57,552 bases of DNA. Origin: Clostridia bacterium. Its GTDB lineage: Bacteria; Bacillota; DTU025. How positions within the stretch are numbered: the stretch's first letter is position 1; every line of letters begins with the position of its first letter. The position numbers and the translations under genes are program-made. The notes under the pieces were generated by a model. That model worked only from the letters and a program-made list of their open reading frames with translations, did not search any database and had not been told where the DNA came from. The DNA lies in NCBI GenBank assembly GCA_034926675.1, contig JAYFQW010000076.1, forward strand, positions 1 to 57,552, read 5' to 3'. Positions 16,323 to 25,368 of this stretch are shown piece by piece.

Positions 16323-18122
16323 ATGGCTGGAAGGTTAACTCGGAGAGAAGTGCCAGAGGATGAGACATGGCAGCTTGAAGACCTTTTCCCGACTATCGCC
16401 CAGTGGGAAGCGGCGTTAGCAAATGTGGACTCGGAAATCGCCACGGTAACGCGCTACCGCGGTCGACTCGCAGAAGGGCCGATTACGCTAATGCAATGCC
16501 TCGAGGCGGCCGAGGCCCTTGCTCGGCGGTTCTACCACGTGGAGTTATATGCAGAGATGCTCTTATCAGGCGACGGAACTGATCCCGCGAACCAAGCCAT
16601 GGCGGGACGGGCCGCCGCCGCCCGCGCGCGCGTCGGAGCCGGGCTGTCGTTCATCGAACCCGAGGTCCTAGGGCTTCCCGACGGAACCATACAGCGATGC
16701 CTGGAGGCCGAACCCGGTCTGAAGTCGTTCCAGCGCTACCTGGAGAAGGTCCTCAGCAATAAGCCTCATGTCCTCTCCCTGCAGACCGAGGCGATCCTGG
16801 CCTCCCTCGGCGAGGTCATGGAGGCGCCATACTTGCTCTACAATCGAGCCAAGAGCTCCGACATGCAGTTCGAGCCGGTCACCGATTCGACGGGGCGCGA
16901 GGCGCCAGTTTCGTTCGCTGCCTACGAGGTTACGCTGGAGAAGTCGTCCGATGCCGTCCTCCGGCGCAACGCATTTGCGTCTTTCACGCGCGGCCTGTCT
17001 GCCTACCAGAACGTGCTTGGAGGCGCGTTCGGAACGGAGATCAAGAAGAACGTTGTGCTCGCGAAGGTCCGCGGATTCAAGTCGGCAACCCACATGTTCC
17101 TGCACCATCAGGAGAGCTCGATGGCTGCATACACCGTTCTGCTGGACGTGATCCAGCGGGACATCGCCCCTCACATACGCCGGTATGTTGAGCTCCGCAA
17201 GAGAGTGCTAGGCCTGGACAGGATCATGTACTGCGATATCGAGGCGCCGCTGGACCCCGGGTTCGACCCCGAGCTGAGCTTCGAAGAAGCGGGCAAGCAG
17301 ATAGTCGAGTCAGCCAAGATCATGGGCGAGGAGTACACCCAGGTCATCCGCACCGCCCTTGCCGACAGGTGGATCGACCGCGCCGACAATGTCGGCAAAT
17401 CCACAGGAGCCTTCTGCGCTAGCGCCTATGACGCACATCCTTACGTACTCACCACCTGGGGCAACCGTGCTCGCTCCATGTTCACCCTTGCGCACGAGCT
17501 AGGACACGCAGTTGCGGATGTGCTCACCGCCCGTAACCAGCGCTTCGCGAACATCGACATGTCCATGTTCATTGTGGAAGGCCCATCCACATTCAACGAG
17601 ATGGTTCTGGCCAAGTATGTGCTGTCGCAGAACAACGATGGGAACGTGCGCCGCTGGGTGCTCATGCAGGTGCTGGGCACTTACTACCACGACTACGTCA
17701 GGCACATGCTCGAAGCTGAGCTGTTGCGGCGAATCTACGATCTCGCCGAAGCCGGGACCCCCATAACGGCATCAGTGCTCTCTGCGACCCAGGGCGACAT
17801 CCTGAACAGGTTCTGGGATGGACTTGTTGAAGTAGACGAAGGCGCCCGCCTCACATGGATGCGCCAACCCCATTACTACATGGGGCTATACCCCTACACC
17901 TACTCCGCCGGCCTAACCTGCTCAACGCTGATGGCGCAGGCCATCGACGAGGAGGGGCAGCCCGCCGTGAACAGGTGGCTTGAAGTGCTGAAATCAGGCG
18001 GCTCCGTGAAGCCCCTTGATCTGATGCGCCGCGCAGGCATAGACCTTGAGGACCCCGACACCGTCACAAAAGCCATCGCTTACGTTGGTCAGCTTGTTGA
18101 TGAAGTGGAGAAGTCATTCTGA
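16323..18122 (+). CDS. pepF: Oligoendopeptidase F (M3B metallopeptidase)
   Basis: The 599-residue cytoplasmic zinc peptidase cleaves short peptides. The zinc site HELGH is in SMFTLAHELGHAVADVL, and the downstream Glu ligand lies in IVEGPSTFNEMVLAKYVL. The N-terminal ETWQLEDLFPTIAQWEAAL is the standard PepF opening and the C-terminal YMGLYPYTYSAGL is also typical. The ATG at 16323 has GGAGGTG five bases upstream; an upstream ATG at 16299 lacks one. It is a monocistronic gene, divergent from the HNH-like gene and convergent with the GlcD-like gene. Confidence 0.95.
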   Translation: MAGRLTRREVPEDETWQLEDLFPTIAQWEAALANVDSEIATVTRYRGRLAEGPITLMQCLEAAEALARRFYHVELYAEMLLSGDGTDPANQAMAGRAAAARARVGAGLSFIEPEVLGLPDGTIQRCLEAEPGLKSFQRYLEKVLSNKPHVLSLQTEAILASLGEVMEAPYLLYNRAKSSDMQFEPVTDSTGREAPVSFAAYEVTLEKSSDAVLRRNAFASFTRGLSAYQNVLGGAFGTEIKKNVVLAKVRGFKSATHMFLHHQESSMAAYTVLLDVIQRDIAPHIRRYVELRKRVLGLDRIMYCDIEAPLDPGFDPELSFEEAGKQIVESAKIMGEEYTQVIRTALADRWIDRADNVGKSTGAFCASAYDAHPYVLTTWGNRARSMFTLAHELGHAVADVLTARNQRFANIDMSMFIVEGPSTFNEMVLAKYVLSQNNDGNVRRWVLMQVLGTYYHDYVRHMLEAELLRRIYDLAEAGTPITASVLSATQGDILNRFWDGLVEVDEGARLTWMRQPHYYMGLYPYTYSAGLTCSTLMAQAIDEEGQPAVNRWLEVLKSGGSVKPLDLMRRAGIDLEDPDTVTKAIAYVGQLVDEVEKSF

Positions 18123-18248
18123 AGTGCACCGAGATGCACGCGTAGGACTCCATGGAGTGCCCGAGGCACAGGCATGGGCAAGGGCATAGGCGCTGGACAC
18201 TGAGGAACGACTTCAATGGCCCCCGCCGTTCCGCTCCATTCCCCAGGT

Positions 18249-19661
18249 CTAGCGCACTACCTTGCCCGGGTTGAGTATGCCGTTAGGATCCAGGGCGGCC
18301 TTGATGGACTTAGTCACTGTGATTTGCGCCGGGTTAGCGAACTTGCTCCATGAAGCAAGCCTCTTGGCGCCGATGCCGTGCTCCCCTGAGAGGTTGCCGC
18401 CGCGGCTGTATGTGGCGGTGTAGATCTCTTCCAGCAGACGGTCGCGCACACGCTCCCACGTGAGCTCGTCCATGTCGCCCCGGAGCAGCGTCGCGTGGAT
18501 GTTCCCGTCCCCTGCATGGCCGAAACATGGTATGGCCACCCCATGCCTTGAAGACATGGCGGTTATCTCCGAAAGCAGACCCGGTATCTCGGATGTGGGA
18601 ACAGTGATGTCCTCCATGCAGTACACCGGGCTCACCAGCCGCAATGCCTCTGCGATGCACTTTCGGGCCTTCCATATCCGATCATGTGTCGACAGATTGT
18701 CGGCCACGAACACCTCGAGCGCGCCGCTTTCCGCGCACAGCTTCCCGATGAACTCGTATTCCGACTCCACTTGGGTTTCCGAGTTGCCCTCAAGCTCGAT
18801 CACGATGTAGGCGCCGGCATCGCTATACGGCAGCGACGAGTTCAGGTAACGCTCAGATGCTTTGATGGAAGGGCTGTCCATGAACTCCACGGATGTCGGG
18901 ATGATGCCGCCGGCAGTCATGATCTTCGGGACGACCTCTATCGCCGTCTGCATCGACTGGAACGGGACCAGCAGAGCCACGCTGAACCGCGGAAGCGGGA
19001 GAAGCTTGAGCCAGGCCCGCGTGATTACACCGAGCGTTCCCTCCGAGCCCACCATCAGGTGGATCAAGTCGTATCCGGTGACGTCCTTAACGCATTTGCC
19101 ACCCAGCCTCATAATCTCGCCGCTGGGCAGCACCACTTCCAGCCCATAGACATGTCGTGCTGTGGTCCCGTACTTCACGGCCTTGTTGCCGCCGGCGTTC
19201 TCGGCCAGATTCCCACCTATCTGTGAACTCTCTGCTGAGCACGGATCTCCTGCGTAGAGCAGTCCTTCCTCTCGTGCCTTCCTTTGGATCTCCCCCGTGG
19301 TGACCCCAGGTTCGACCACGATGAATAGGTTCTGACGGTCCAGATCGATGATCCGGTTCATTCGCTCCATGGACAGCACGATCCCGCCGCACATTGGCAC
19401 GCATCCCCCGGAAAGCCCCGTGCCTGCGCCTCTCGGAGTAACGGGAACCATCTCTCTGTTTGCCAGTCTCAGTACCTCCGAGACCTCCGCGGCGTCCTGC
19501 GGCTTCACCACGACCTCGGGCATCCGAACGTAAGCCGCCTCCGAAGTCTCGTCATGAGAGTACACACATAGCCTCTCCGGGTCGGTGACCACGCCGCGAG
19601 GGCCCGTTATGCTCTCCAATTGCTTGAGGATCTCCGGCGTCACCGGATTGTAGCGATTCAC
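18249..19661 (-). CDS. glcD: FAD-linked oxidase, GlcD (glycolate/lactate dehydrogenase) family
   Basis: The 470-residue protein belongs to the VAO/PCMH flavoenzymes that oxidise 2-hydroxyacids such as glycolate or D-lactate. FAD-domain marks are VTPRGAGTGLSGGCVP, AGDPCSAESSQIGGNLAENAGG and GSEGTLGVITRAWLKLLP. The C-terminal cap has GHAGDGNIHATLL and SGEHGIGAKR. GTG at 19661 follows GGGGAGG with a seven-base gap, just after the etfA remnant. In related anaerobes such dehydrogenases sit next to etfB and etfA, which would bifurcate or transfer the electrons; here the Etf genes are collapsed, so its electron acceptor is unclear. Confidence 0.92.
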   Translation of the reverse strand: MNRYNPVTPEILKQLESITGPRGVVTDPERLCVYSHDETSEAAYVRMPEVVVKPQDAAEVSEVLRLANREMVPVTPRGAGTGLSGGCVPMCGGIVLSMERMNRIIDLDRQNLFIVVEPGVTTGEIQRKAREEGLLYAGDPCSAESSQIGGNLAENAGGNKAVKYGTTARHVYGLEVVLPSGEIMRLGGKCVKDVTGYDLIHLMVGSEGTLGVITRAWLKLLPLPRFSVALLVPFQSMQTAIEVVPKIMTAGGIIPTSVEFMDSPSIKASERYLNSSLPYSDAGAYIVIELEGNSETQVESEYEFIGKLCAESGALEVFVADNLSTHDRIWKARKCIAEALRLVSPVYCMEDITVPTSEIPGLLSEITAMSSRHGVAIPCFGHAGDGNIHATLLRGDMDELTWERVRDRLLEEIYTATYSRGGNLSGEHGIGAKRLASWSKFANPAQITVTKSIKAALDPNGILNPGKVVR

Positions 19662-19666
19662 CGCAG

Positions 19667-19955
19667 TCACCTCCCCGTCTCCTTGCGGAGTTTCTCGATC
19701 ATCTCCGGGACTACGTCGAACAAATCCCCCACTATGCCGTAGTCGGCCACCTTGAGGATCTGCGCATCTTTGTCTTTGTTGATCGCCACGATCGTTTCAG
19801 ACGTCTGCATGCCTGCCAAGTGCTGTACTGATCCGGATAGGCCGATGCCGACGTAAAGACGTGGCGACACCGTTTTGCCTGAAAGGCCTATCTGATGGGG
19901 ATAGCTGATCCAGCCGAGATCCACTACATCGCGCGTGGCGCCAACCGCAGCGCCT
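19667..19955 (-). pseudogene. etfA: C-terminal remnant of electron transfer flavoprotein alpha subunit
   Basis: About 90 codons match the FAD-binding end of Etf[40 protein letters not shown] and [20 protein letters not shown] are near-textbook. The front two thirds of the gene are absent. On the 5' side the DNA runs straight into the head of etfB in another frame, at about 19946-19955. An ATG-like start at 19924 exists but would encode only 85 residues, lacking the alpha/beta domain. The remaining piece can still form part of an FAD site but not an Etf heterodimer. Confidence 0.85.
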
Positions 19956-20160
19956 TCACCGCAGGCTGAGGCCCCATGCTCATGGCGATGACTGTGGAGC
20001 CGGGTATCGACTCCCTGATGCGCAGCGCCTCTCCGAGAGCATTCTCGTCGAGCGGGTTTGCCACATTCTCATGCTCTGTCCGAATCATCGTGCCGGTCTT
20101 CTCGTCCATCTTGACGTTGGAGGTCCCCGGCACTTGCTTCATGAGAACGAAGATATTCAT
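19924..20160 (-). pseudogene. etfB: N-terminal remnant of electron transfer flavoprotein beta subunit
   Basis: The frame begins MNIFVLMKQVPGTSNVKMD and continues with [20 protein letters not shown], a standard EtfB opening, up to [11 protein letters not shown]. EtfB normally runs to about 260 residues; here homology stops after ~70, where etfA sequence begins in a shifted frame and a stop follows. The ATG overlaps the RpiR-gene stop as ATGA, so the gene still has its original coupling. I infer one deletion of roughly 1.4 kb that removed the end of etfB and the front of etfA. Confidence 0.85.
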
Positions 20161-21104
20161 CGGCCACTCCCCTGTTCCTGCCTCTCGTTCTCCTTCCGGG
20201 GCAGCGCTCGATCGCTCCTATTCGACTGCGGCGAGGCGTTTGAGCAGCCCCTCAGCTTAGCGAGAAGTGCGGCCCTGGTCTTGGCGAACTGACCGGAGAA
20301 CACATCGGGCCTCCTGCTGACTGTGCCCACGAAGATCAAGTCGATCACAGCCAGCTGAGCCGTGCGCGACGCCATGGCGCCTCCCTGGAAGAGCGACTCA
20401 TCAGCACTGGTGCATATGACGATATCCGCCGCGTCGCATATGGGCATGTCGTGAAAATTCGTCACCGCAACCGTGGTCGCCCCGGTGTTCCTAGCGATGG
20501 TCAACGCGTCGATGGTGTCTCGAGTAGAACCTGAATATGAGATCCCGACCGCCACATCCAGCGGTGTCAGCACTGCGGCCGAAACGGCCTGCAAGTGGGC
20601 GTTGGAGTTGTACCCTGTTGACAATCCTATCCGCATGAACTTGATATACGCGTCCATTGCGACAACGCTGGAGGGGCCTGCCCCGTAGAAGTCCACTCTC
20701 CTAGCACTGGCCAGCGCATCGATTGCCCGGTTTACTGCCTCGTAATCCAGCGAGTTCAAGGTGGCCTGGAGGGCCCTGATATTGTTGGAGAACACACTCT
20801 CAGCGAGTGTTCCCATCTCGCGCGCCGTGTCGAGCTCGCCCACGACGAGCTCCGGTATCAGAGCCCCTAATTCCTGAGCTATGGCAATGCGAAATTCCTT
20901 GTATCCGTCCAGACCCAGGTTCTTACAGAATCGCACTACAGTCGATTCCGAGACGTCACACTCGCGAGCCAGTTCGGTTATTGTGGACTGAACGACTTTC
21001 CTCGGGTGCTCCAGCACGCGCAGAGCCACCCTCTGTTCACTTGGAGGCAATGTGGCCAGCACACCTTGCACCTTTAGGAGGCAAGCCCCCTCAACCTTGC
21101 CCAC
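20157..21104 (-). CDS. RpiR/MurR-family regulator with SIS domain
   Basis: The 315-residue protein has an N-terminal RpiR helix-turn-helix (STITELARECDVSESTVVRFCKNLG, residues ~40-65) and a C-terminal SIS phosphosugar-binding domain (VDFYGAGPSSVVAMDAYIK, then VGISYSGSTRDTID). It likely controls this sugar cluster in response to a phosphorylated intermediate. It starts 3 bp after the aldolase gene, so it is translated from the same transcript. The C terminus has a basic, probably unstructured tail. GTG at 21104 is taken as the start; the ribosome site is weak and the LLKVQG segment suggests the true start is close by. Confidence 0.9.
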   Translation of the reverse strand: MGKVEGACLLKVQGVLATLPPSEQRVALRVLEHPRKVVQSTITELARECDVSESTVVRFCKNLGLDGYKEFRIAIAQELGALIPELVVGELDTAREMGTLAESVFSNNIRALQATLNSLDYEAVNRAIDALASARRVDFYGAGPSSVVAMDAYIKFMRIGLSTGYNSNAHLQAVSAAVLTPLDVAVGISYSGSTRDTIDALTIARNTGATTVAVTNFHDMPICDAADIVICTSADESLFQGGAMASRTAQLAVIDLIFVGTVSRRPDVFSGQFAKTRAALLAKLRGCSNASPQSNRSDRALPRKENERQEQGSGR

Positions 21105-21107
21105 ACA

Positions 21108-21908
21108 TCAACCCTGCCTTCCGCAGTAGCTATCCGCCTGTTCCGCGCTCCATCCCTCATGTACGATGCCACGAAGCGCCTCTATCATCCTCGTTGGGTC
21201 GGGCTGGCCCCACACGTTCCTACCCATGGCTACGCCCGCTGCGCCCGCCTTCATAGCCGACTCGACCATCTGGAATGTCTCAATAGGCGCATCGACCTTC
21301 TCGCCTCCAAGCACCACCACAGGCACAGGGCACCCCGCGACCACCTCGGCACAACCCTCTTCGGAGCCAGGGTAGAAGGTCTTCACGATATCAGTGCCGA
21401 ATTCGGCCGCAGCCCGGGCGCCCAGTTTCACTGCTGAAAGATTGGAAGGCTTATCTACATTCTTGCCTGCCGGCCACACCTCGGTCATCAGCGGCATGCC
21501 CCAGTCATAGCAATCGTCAGCAACAAGCGATGCCTGCCGCGTGAACTCGTCTTCCCTCTCATGGCCGTACTTCACAGTCACGGCGACCCCAGTAGCGCCG
21601 AGTTTCAGCGCGTGCGAAACCGAACTGATCAGCGCCTCCTCGAACTTGCCTCCGAGAACAGTGAAACCTCCAGTGATGCGGATCATGAGGCCAATTGCGG
21701 GATCGAGCGCTTCCCAGCCCCGCTCCACCATGCCGCGCGTAGTCAGTATGGCGTCGGGTTTGCCCTTGACCACGCGGCGGAACGCTTCAAGCGGGTTTTC
21801 AAGCCCATGCGCGGGCCCTATGATCTGTCCGTGGTCCATGGCGACAATGACCGTGCGCCCGGTTCGGGGGTTGATGAGAGACTTCATCCTAACGTTTTTT
21901 CCGATCAT
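21108..21908 (-). CDS. DhnA-type class I aldolase (FbaB/LsrF-like)
   Basis: The 266-residue TIM-barrel protein resembles archaeal-type class I fructose-bisphosphate aldolases and LsrF. Marks are VIVAMDHGQIIGPAHGLENP at the N terminus, TGVAVTVKYGHEREDEF, and the Schiff-base lysine in FGTDIVKTFYPG (near residue 175). GGEKVDAPIETF and AGAAGVAMGRNVW form the phosphate site. It probably cleaves a ketose phosphate made by the adjacent dehydrogenase and isomerase. ATG at 21908 follows AAAGGCG; the upstream GTG overlaps that site. The substrate is not certain. Confidence 0.88.
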   Translation of the reverse strand: MIGKNVRMKSLINPRTGRTVIVAMDHGQIIGPAHGLENPLEAFRRVVKGKPDAILTTRGMVERGWEALDPAIGLMIRITGGFTVLGGKFEEALISSVSHALKLGATGVAVTVKYGHEREDEFTRQASLVADDCYDWGMPLMTEVWPAGKNVDKPSNLSAVKLGARAAAEFGTDIVKTFYPGSEEGCAEVVAGCPVPVVVLGGEKVDAPIETFQMVESAMKAGAAGVAMGRNVWGQPDPTRMIEALRGIVHEGWSAEQADSYCGRQG

Positions 21909-21959
21909 GACTATCACGCCTTTCGGTCAAGATTGCAGTTTGAGGTCGCCGGCCCCGAA

Positions 21960-22994
21960 TCACTGAGCGTCCATAGAGAGCACCACGCGCATTGTGTCAA
22001 CGGATGCATTCTCCGACAGAGCCTTCGCAACATCGTCAAGCGGAACAACTTTGGAGACCATGGATCTCACATTCACGATGCCAGACGATATGGCGCGAAC
22101 CGCGGTGAGGAAGTCCAGCGGTGTCCGACTCTCGCTCCCCATCACCTGTACTTCTGAGTAATGGATCTTGTTAGGATCCGCGTCCCACATGGCGCCTTTC
22201 GGGAACATGCCGAAAAGCACTATCCTAGAGGTATTCCCCGCCACCGCCAAAGCCGAGTGAACAGCGGCGATCACTGGAGCAGTGACGATCACAATATCAG
22301 GCGATGCTCCGAATCCATCAGTCACAGTCTGCTTGAGCTCAGCATCAGGCCCAGATGCTGCGGCGAACCTGGCGCCTAACGACAAGGCTATCTGCCTCCT
22401 CGCCGGATCAGGATCTACAACACCCACTTCGAGGCCCATCGCAGCTCCAACGATGACGTGAAGCATACCCATGGGTCCCACACCGTACACCAGCATGGTC
22501 TCTGTAAAGCGTGCCCCGGCCTTGTTCAGCGAATGGATGGTGCATGCCGTGGGCTCAGCGAGGGCCGCTTCCTCGAAGCTAATGGATTCGCTTATTTCAA
22601 ACACCTGCTCCGACGGCACGGAAACGTACTGGCCGAAGCCTCCGAGCAGATTCAGGTGACCCCGGTACATATACTTGCACAGATTGCCCCTGCCAGTGCG
22701 GCAGAACTCACATTCACCGCACCTGTTCAGCAGGTCTAGCGCCACTCGAGTCCCAGGCGCCAGAGTACGTCTTACCGCCTCTCCTACCTCCACGACCACG
22801 CCCGACGCCTCATGCCCCGGAACCACCGGGTACCCTATGCTCTTCTCCCCGCTGTATAGCCGCCTCTCGAAACTGCATATCCCGCAGGCTCTCACCTTTA
22901 CGAGAACCTCGTTGGGCCCCACTGATGGCATCTCTCTCTCCTGAATCTCTATCTTGCCCGGTGCAAGCAGAACCGCAGCCTTCATGGTAGACAT
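21960..22994 (-). CDS. Zinc-dependent medium-chain dehydrogenase
   Basis: The 344-residue MDR protein resembles sorbitol and threonine dehydrogenases. The catalytic zinc site is in RACGICSFERR with GHEASGVVVEVG, and the structural zinc site is CGECEFCRTGRGNLC. The Rossmann part begins MLVYGVGPMGMLHV. Unlike most polyol dehydrogenases, the position after GICS is FERR rather than SDxH, also seen in the second dehydrogenase of this window at 39.8 kb. With the isomerase and aldolase it probably oxidises the sugar taken up by the neighbouring ABC transporter. The start has GGAGGGAGGG upstream. Confidence 0.9.
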   Translation of the reverse strand: MSTMKAAVLLAPGKIEIQEREMPSVGPNEVLVKVRACGICSFERRLYSGEKSIGYPVVPGHEASGVVVEVGEAVRRTLAPGTRVALDLLNRCGECEFCRTGRGNLCKYMYRGHLNLLGGFGQYVSVPSEQVFEISESISFEEAALAEPTACTIHSLNKAGARFTETMLVYGVGPMGMLHVIVGAAMGLEVGVVDPDPARRQIALSLGARFAAASGPDAELKQTVTDGFGASPDIVIVTAPVIAAVHSALAVAGNTSRIVLFGMFPKGAMWDADPNKIHYSEVQVMGSESRTPLDFLTAVRAISSGIVNVRSMVSKVVPLDDVAKALSENASVDTMRVVLSMDAQ

Positions 22995-23033
22995 AGTAGA
23001 GTCCCTCCCTCCGTGTTCGAGCCACCCCAGAAC

Positions 23034-23825
23034 CTAATCGAATAGCCGGGCCAACTTCCGCTTTTCATCAGCCAGGGCGTCTTCATCACCCGGTATGTAG
23101 GTCTCAAGCGAGTATATGCCCGAAAATCGATGCTCCTCGAGTGATCGCGCAATGGCCGGCAAATCCAGCGTCCCTTCGCCTATTCGAAGGTGGAGGGCCT
23201 TGTCAGTGGCGTCGCTCACATGCACGTGAGCGATCCTCGGTCCGAGGTTCTCTATGAACCGCAGTACGACCTTGGTATCCCGCATGTGCGCGGTATCGAG
23301 GGTTATCTTGAGATCCTCCACGCCGCAGTCTTTCACGACCCTCAGCATGTCGGGGTAATCTGTTACGGACGCTACACCCTTGTCGATCTCCATGTTTTCC
23401 AGGGCCAGCGTCACTCCAAGCGACGCGCCCTTGTCGAACGCACGTCCAAGTGCCTCCACCTGTGCCTTCCAGTGCTCCGTGAAGGGCTCCTTCACTGAAA
23501 ACCGTCTGCCTGGGTGAACGACCACGAGTCGGGCGCCTATCTCGTGCGCGAACTCTATGCAGTCAAGGAGCTGCCTGATGGATTCGTTCCTTATGCCGAT
23601 GTTGGGCGAGGTGATATTCACGTCCATGACCGGGCAGTGGACGGTGGCCCCAATTCCGGACTTCTCGAGCACCCGGCGCACGCCCTCTGCGGGGCGGCTG
23701 GGGAAGTCCCTCCATACCTGGTCCATCCAAAGCTCTGCGAAGTCGTACCCGCACCTGGCTATGGCTTGAATGGCCTCATCGAGCGGCCTTGAGTAGAACA
23801 CCATTGTTGTTACGCCGAATTGCAT
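23034..23825 (-). CDS. Sugar phosphate isomerase/epimerase (AP endonuclease 2 fold)
   Basis: The 263-residue TIM-barrel protein is of the xylose-isomerase-like family. The metal-site Glu and His residues are in VTLALENMEI, ITLDTAHMRD, IAHVHVSDATD and YSLETYIPGDED. It starts MQFGVTTMVFYSRPLDEAI, the usual opening. It would act on a sugar or sugar acid in the cytoplasm. It is separated from the ABC binding-protein gene by a 12-bp-stem hairpin, so it may be expressed less than the transporter. Confidence 0.88.
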   Translation of the reverse strand: MQFGVTTMVFYSRPLDEAIQAIARCGYDFAELWMDQVWRDFPSRPAEGVRRVLEKSGIGATVHCPVMDVNITSPNIGIRNESIRQLLDCIEFAHEIGARLVVVHPGRRFSVKEPFTEHWKAQVEALGRAFDKGASLGVTLALENMEIDKGVASVTDYPDMLRVVKDCGVEDLKITLDTAHMRDTKVVLRFIENLGPRIAHVHVSDATDKALHLRIGEGTLDLPAIARSLEEHRFSGIYSLETYIPGDEDALADEKRKLARLFD

Positions 23826-23852
23826 GTGTTAATCACTTCCACGATTCCAATT

Positions 23853-23902
23853 CACGGTTCCGGGCGCCAACCCCGGTTGCCGGGGCTACACCCGGAACCG
23901 TG
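23853..23902 (-). terminator. Double hairpin between the binding-protein gene and the catabolic genes
   Basis: Outer arms CACGGTTCCGGG (23853-23864) and CCCGGAACCGTG (23891-23902) pair perfectly over 12 bp. Inside, CCCCGG (23871-23876) and CCGGGG (23880-23885) form a second stem. There is no T-run, so it is more likely an mRNA-stabilising or processing hairpin, or a partial terminator, than a full stop. Confidence 0.7.
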
Positions 23903-23957
23903 AGCATTTTGTCGAACCGACATCATGTCGGATTAGATGTTGCTTTCACCGTCAGTG

Positions 23958-25253
23958 CTACTTCTTGACAATGGACTTGATGGCCTCGTTGGCCTCTGCT
24001 GCGGCCTCGTCGAGCAGCTGCTTTGGATCGGCCTTTGAGAACAGGGCTTTCTCAACCGCCAGCCCCAGAATACGCGATACCTCGGGGTAGGTCTCGTTGT
24101 TAGGACGCGGCTTGGCGAATGCCATCTGGGCAGCCATCGTGGCCACCTCCGGATTGGCCTTGAGATAGTCCTTGTAGACCTGGGAGTTGACCACAGATGT
24201 CCTGAGTGGTGTGTATCCCGTCATGGTGCTCCACCTGAGGTTCATTTCCGGGCTGCTCATCCACTTCACGAACTTCCAGGCTGCAGCTTCCTTCTCGGGG
24301 GAGTTCTTGAATATGGCCAGGTTGTTTCCGCCCACTCCGGTAACCTTGTTCTTCCCAGCCGGCATGTGCGCCACACCGATGGGGAACTTGCACTTGGCCT
24401 GCCTGGTTTCTAGAGTTGATGAACTCGCCATTTCCATGGCGATTCTTCCCACCGTGAAGCCCTCGGTCGGCGGGGCCACCGGGAGGACGCCATGCTTATT
24501 AACGAGATCGACCCAGAACTTGAGCGCCTCCACACCGGCGGGGCTGTTGAACGCAACCTTGCTGAAGTCGCTGTTGTACAGCTCTCCGCCCGCCTGCCAC
24601 AGGAAGGCTATGTAGTAGTAGACGGTTCCGGCGTCCGCCTTGACTGGGAATGACAGGCCCCACTCGTCGACCTTGCCGTCCCCGTTCACATCGCGGGTAA
24701 GTTTCTTGGCGCAATCCACCAGCTCCGTCCATGTGGTCGGAGGCTTCTCCGGATCCAGTCCGGCAGCCTTGAAAGCGTCCTTGTTATAGTAGAGTACAAT
24801 ATTGCTCATGGCATATGGCATGGTCCATATCTCGCCGTCCACAGTGGCGGTCATCCACGCGGTCTTGTTTACATCCGCCTTGTCGATCCCGTCGGAGCCG
24901 TCAATCAGCGTCTGCATCTTGACGATGGCTCCGGTGGACGCAAGTTGAGCCGCCCAGAACTGATCGATCATCGATACGTCCGGGGGCTGCTTCCCTGCTA
25001 CAGCGGTGAGCAGCTTGTCCCGCATGGTCCAGGCGTTGCCAGAATAGAGCGGCTCCACCTCGATGTCGGGGTTTGCCTTGTTGAACTCCTTGATCAGCGT
25101 CTCATGACGTTTGCCCATATCTCCGCCGAGGAAATGCCAGTAGCTCAGCTTGATCCTGGCGGGTCCCGCCGCGACGGAGCCCACACAGAGCGCCAGAAGT
25201 GCAATCGCAGCGACGCAAGAGATCACGATCCGTTTCGCAGCACACCGTCTCAT
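23958..25253 (-). CDS. Sugar ABC transporter substrate-binding protein
   Basis: The 431-residue product is an exported family 1 binding protein. Its signal peptide is MRRCAAKRIVISCVAAIALL, with likely cleavage near SVAA-GPARI. Typical marks are IKLSYWHFLGG, LIKEFNKANPDIEVEPLYSG, PYAMSNIVLYYNKDAFKAAG and NNLAIFKNSPEKEAAAWKFV. ATG at 25253 follows GAGGAG with nine bases; the upstream GTG/ATG extension adds seven residues without benefit. It delivers an oligosaccharide or sugar to the two permeases encoded just upstream. No ATPase gene is present in this cluster, so a shared MsmX-type ATPase elsewhere is expected. Confidence 0.93.
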   Translation of the reverse strand: MRRCAAKRIVISCVAAIALLALCVGSVAAGPARIKLSYWHFLGGDMGKRHETLIKEFNKANPDIEVEPLYSGNAWTMRDKLLTAVAGKQPPDVSMIDQFWAAQLASTGAIVKMQTLIDGSDGIDKADVNKTAWMTATVDGEIWTMPYAMSNIVLYYNKDAFKAAGLDPEKPPTTWTELVDCAKKLTRDVNGDGKVDEWGLSFPVKADAGTVYYYIAFLWQAGGELYNSDFSKVAFNSPAGVEALKFWVDLVNKHGVLPVAPPTEGFTVGRIAMEMASSSTLETRQAKCKFPIGVAHMPAGKNKVTGVGGNNLAIFKNSPEKEAAAWKFVKWMSSPEMNLRWSTMTGYTPLRTSVVNSQVYKDYLKANPEVATMAAQMAFAKPRPNNETYPEVSRILGLAVEKALFSKADPKQLLDEAAAEANEAIKSIVKK

Positions 25254-25368
25254 TGAGTCCAGCTCCTCTCGCAAGATAGTGTTTGATGCGCCTTGGGCGC
25301 CATGGTCAGCATCTCCGAAGGATCCAGGGAATACTGCCCTCCTCTCATCCGTGACAGTCGAATGCGCA

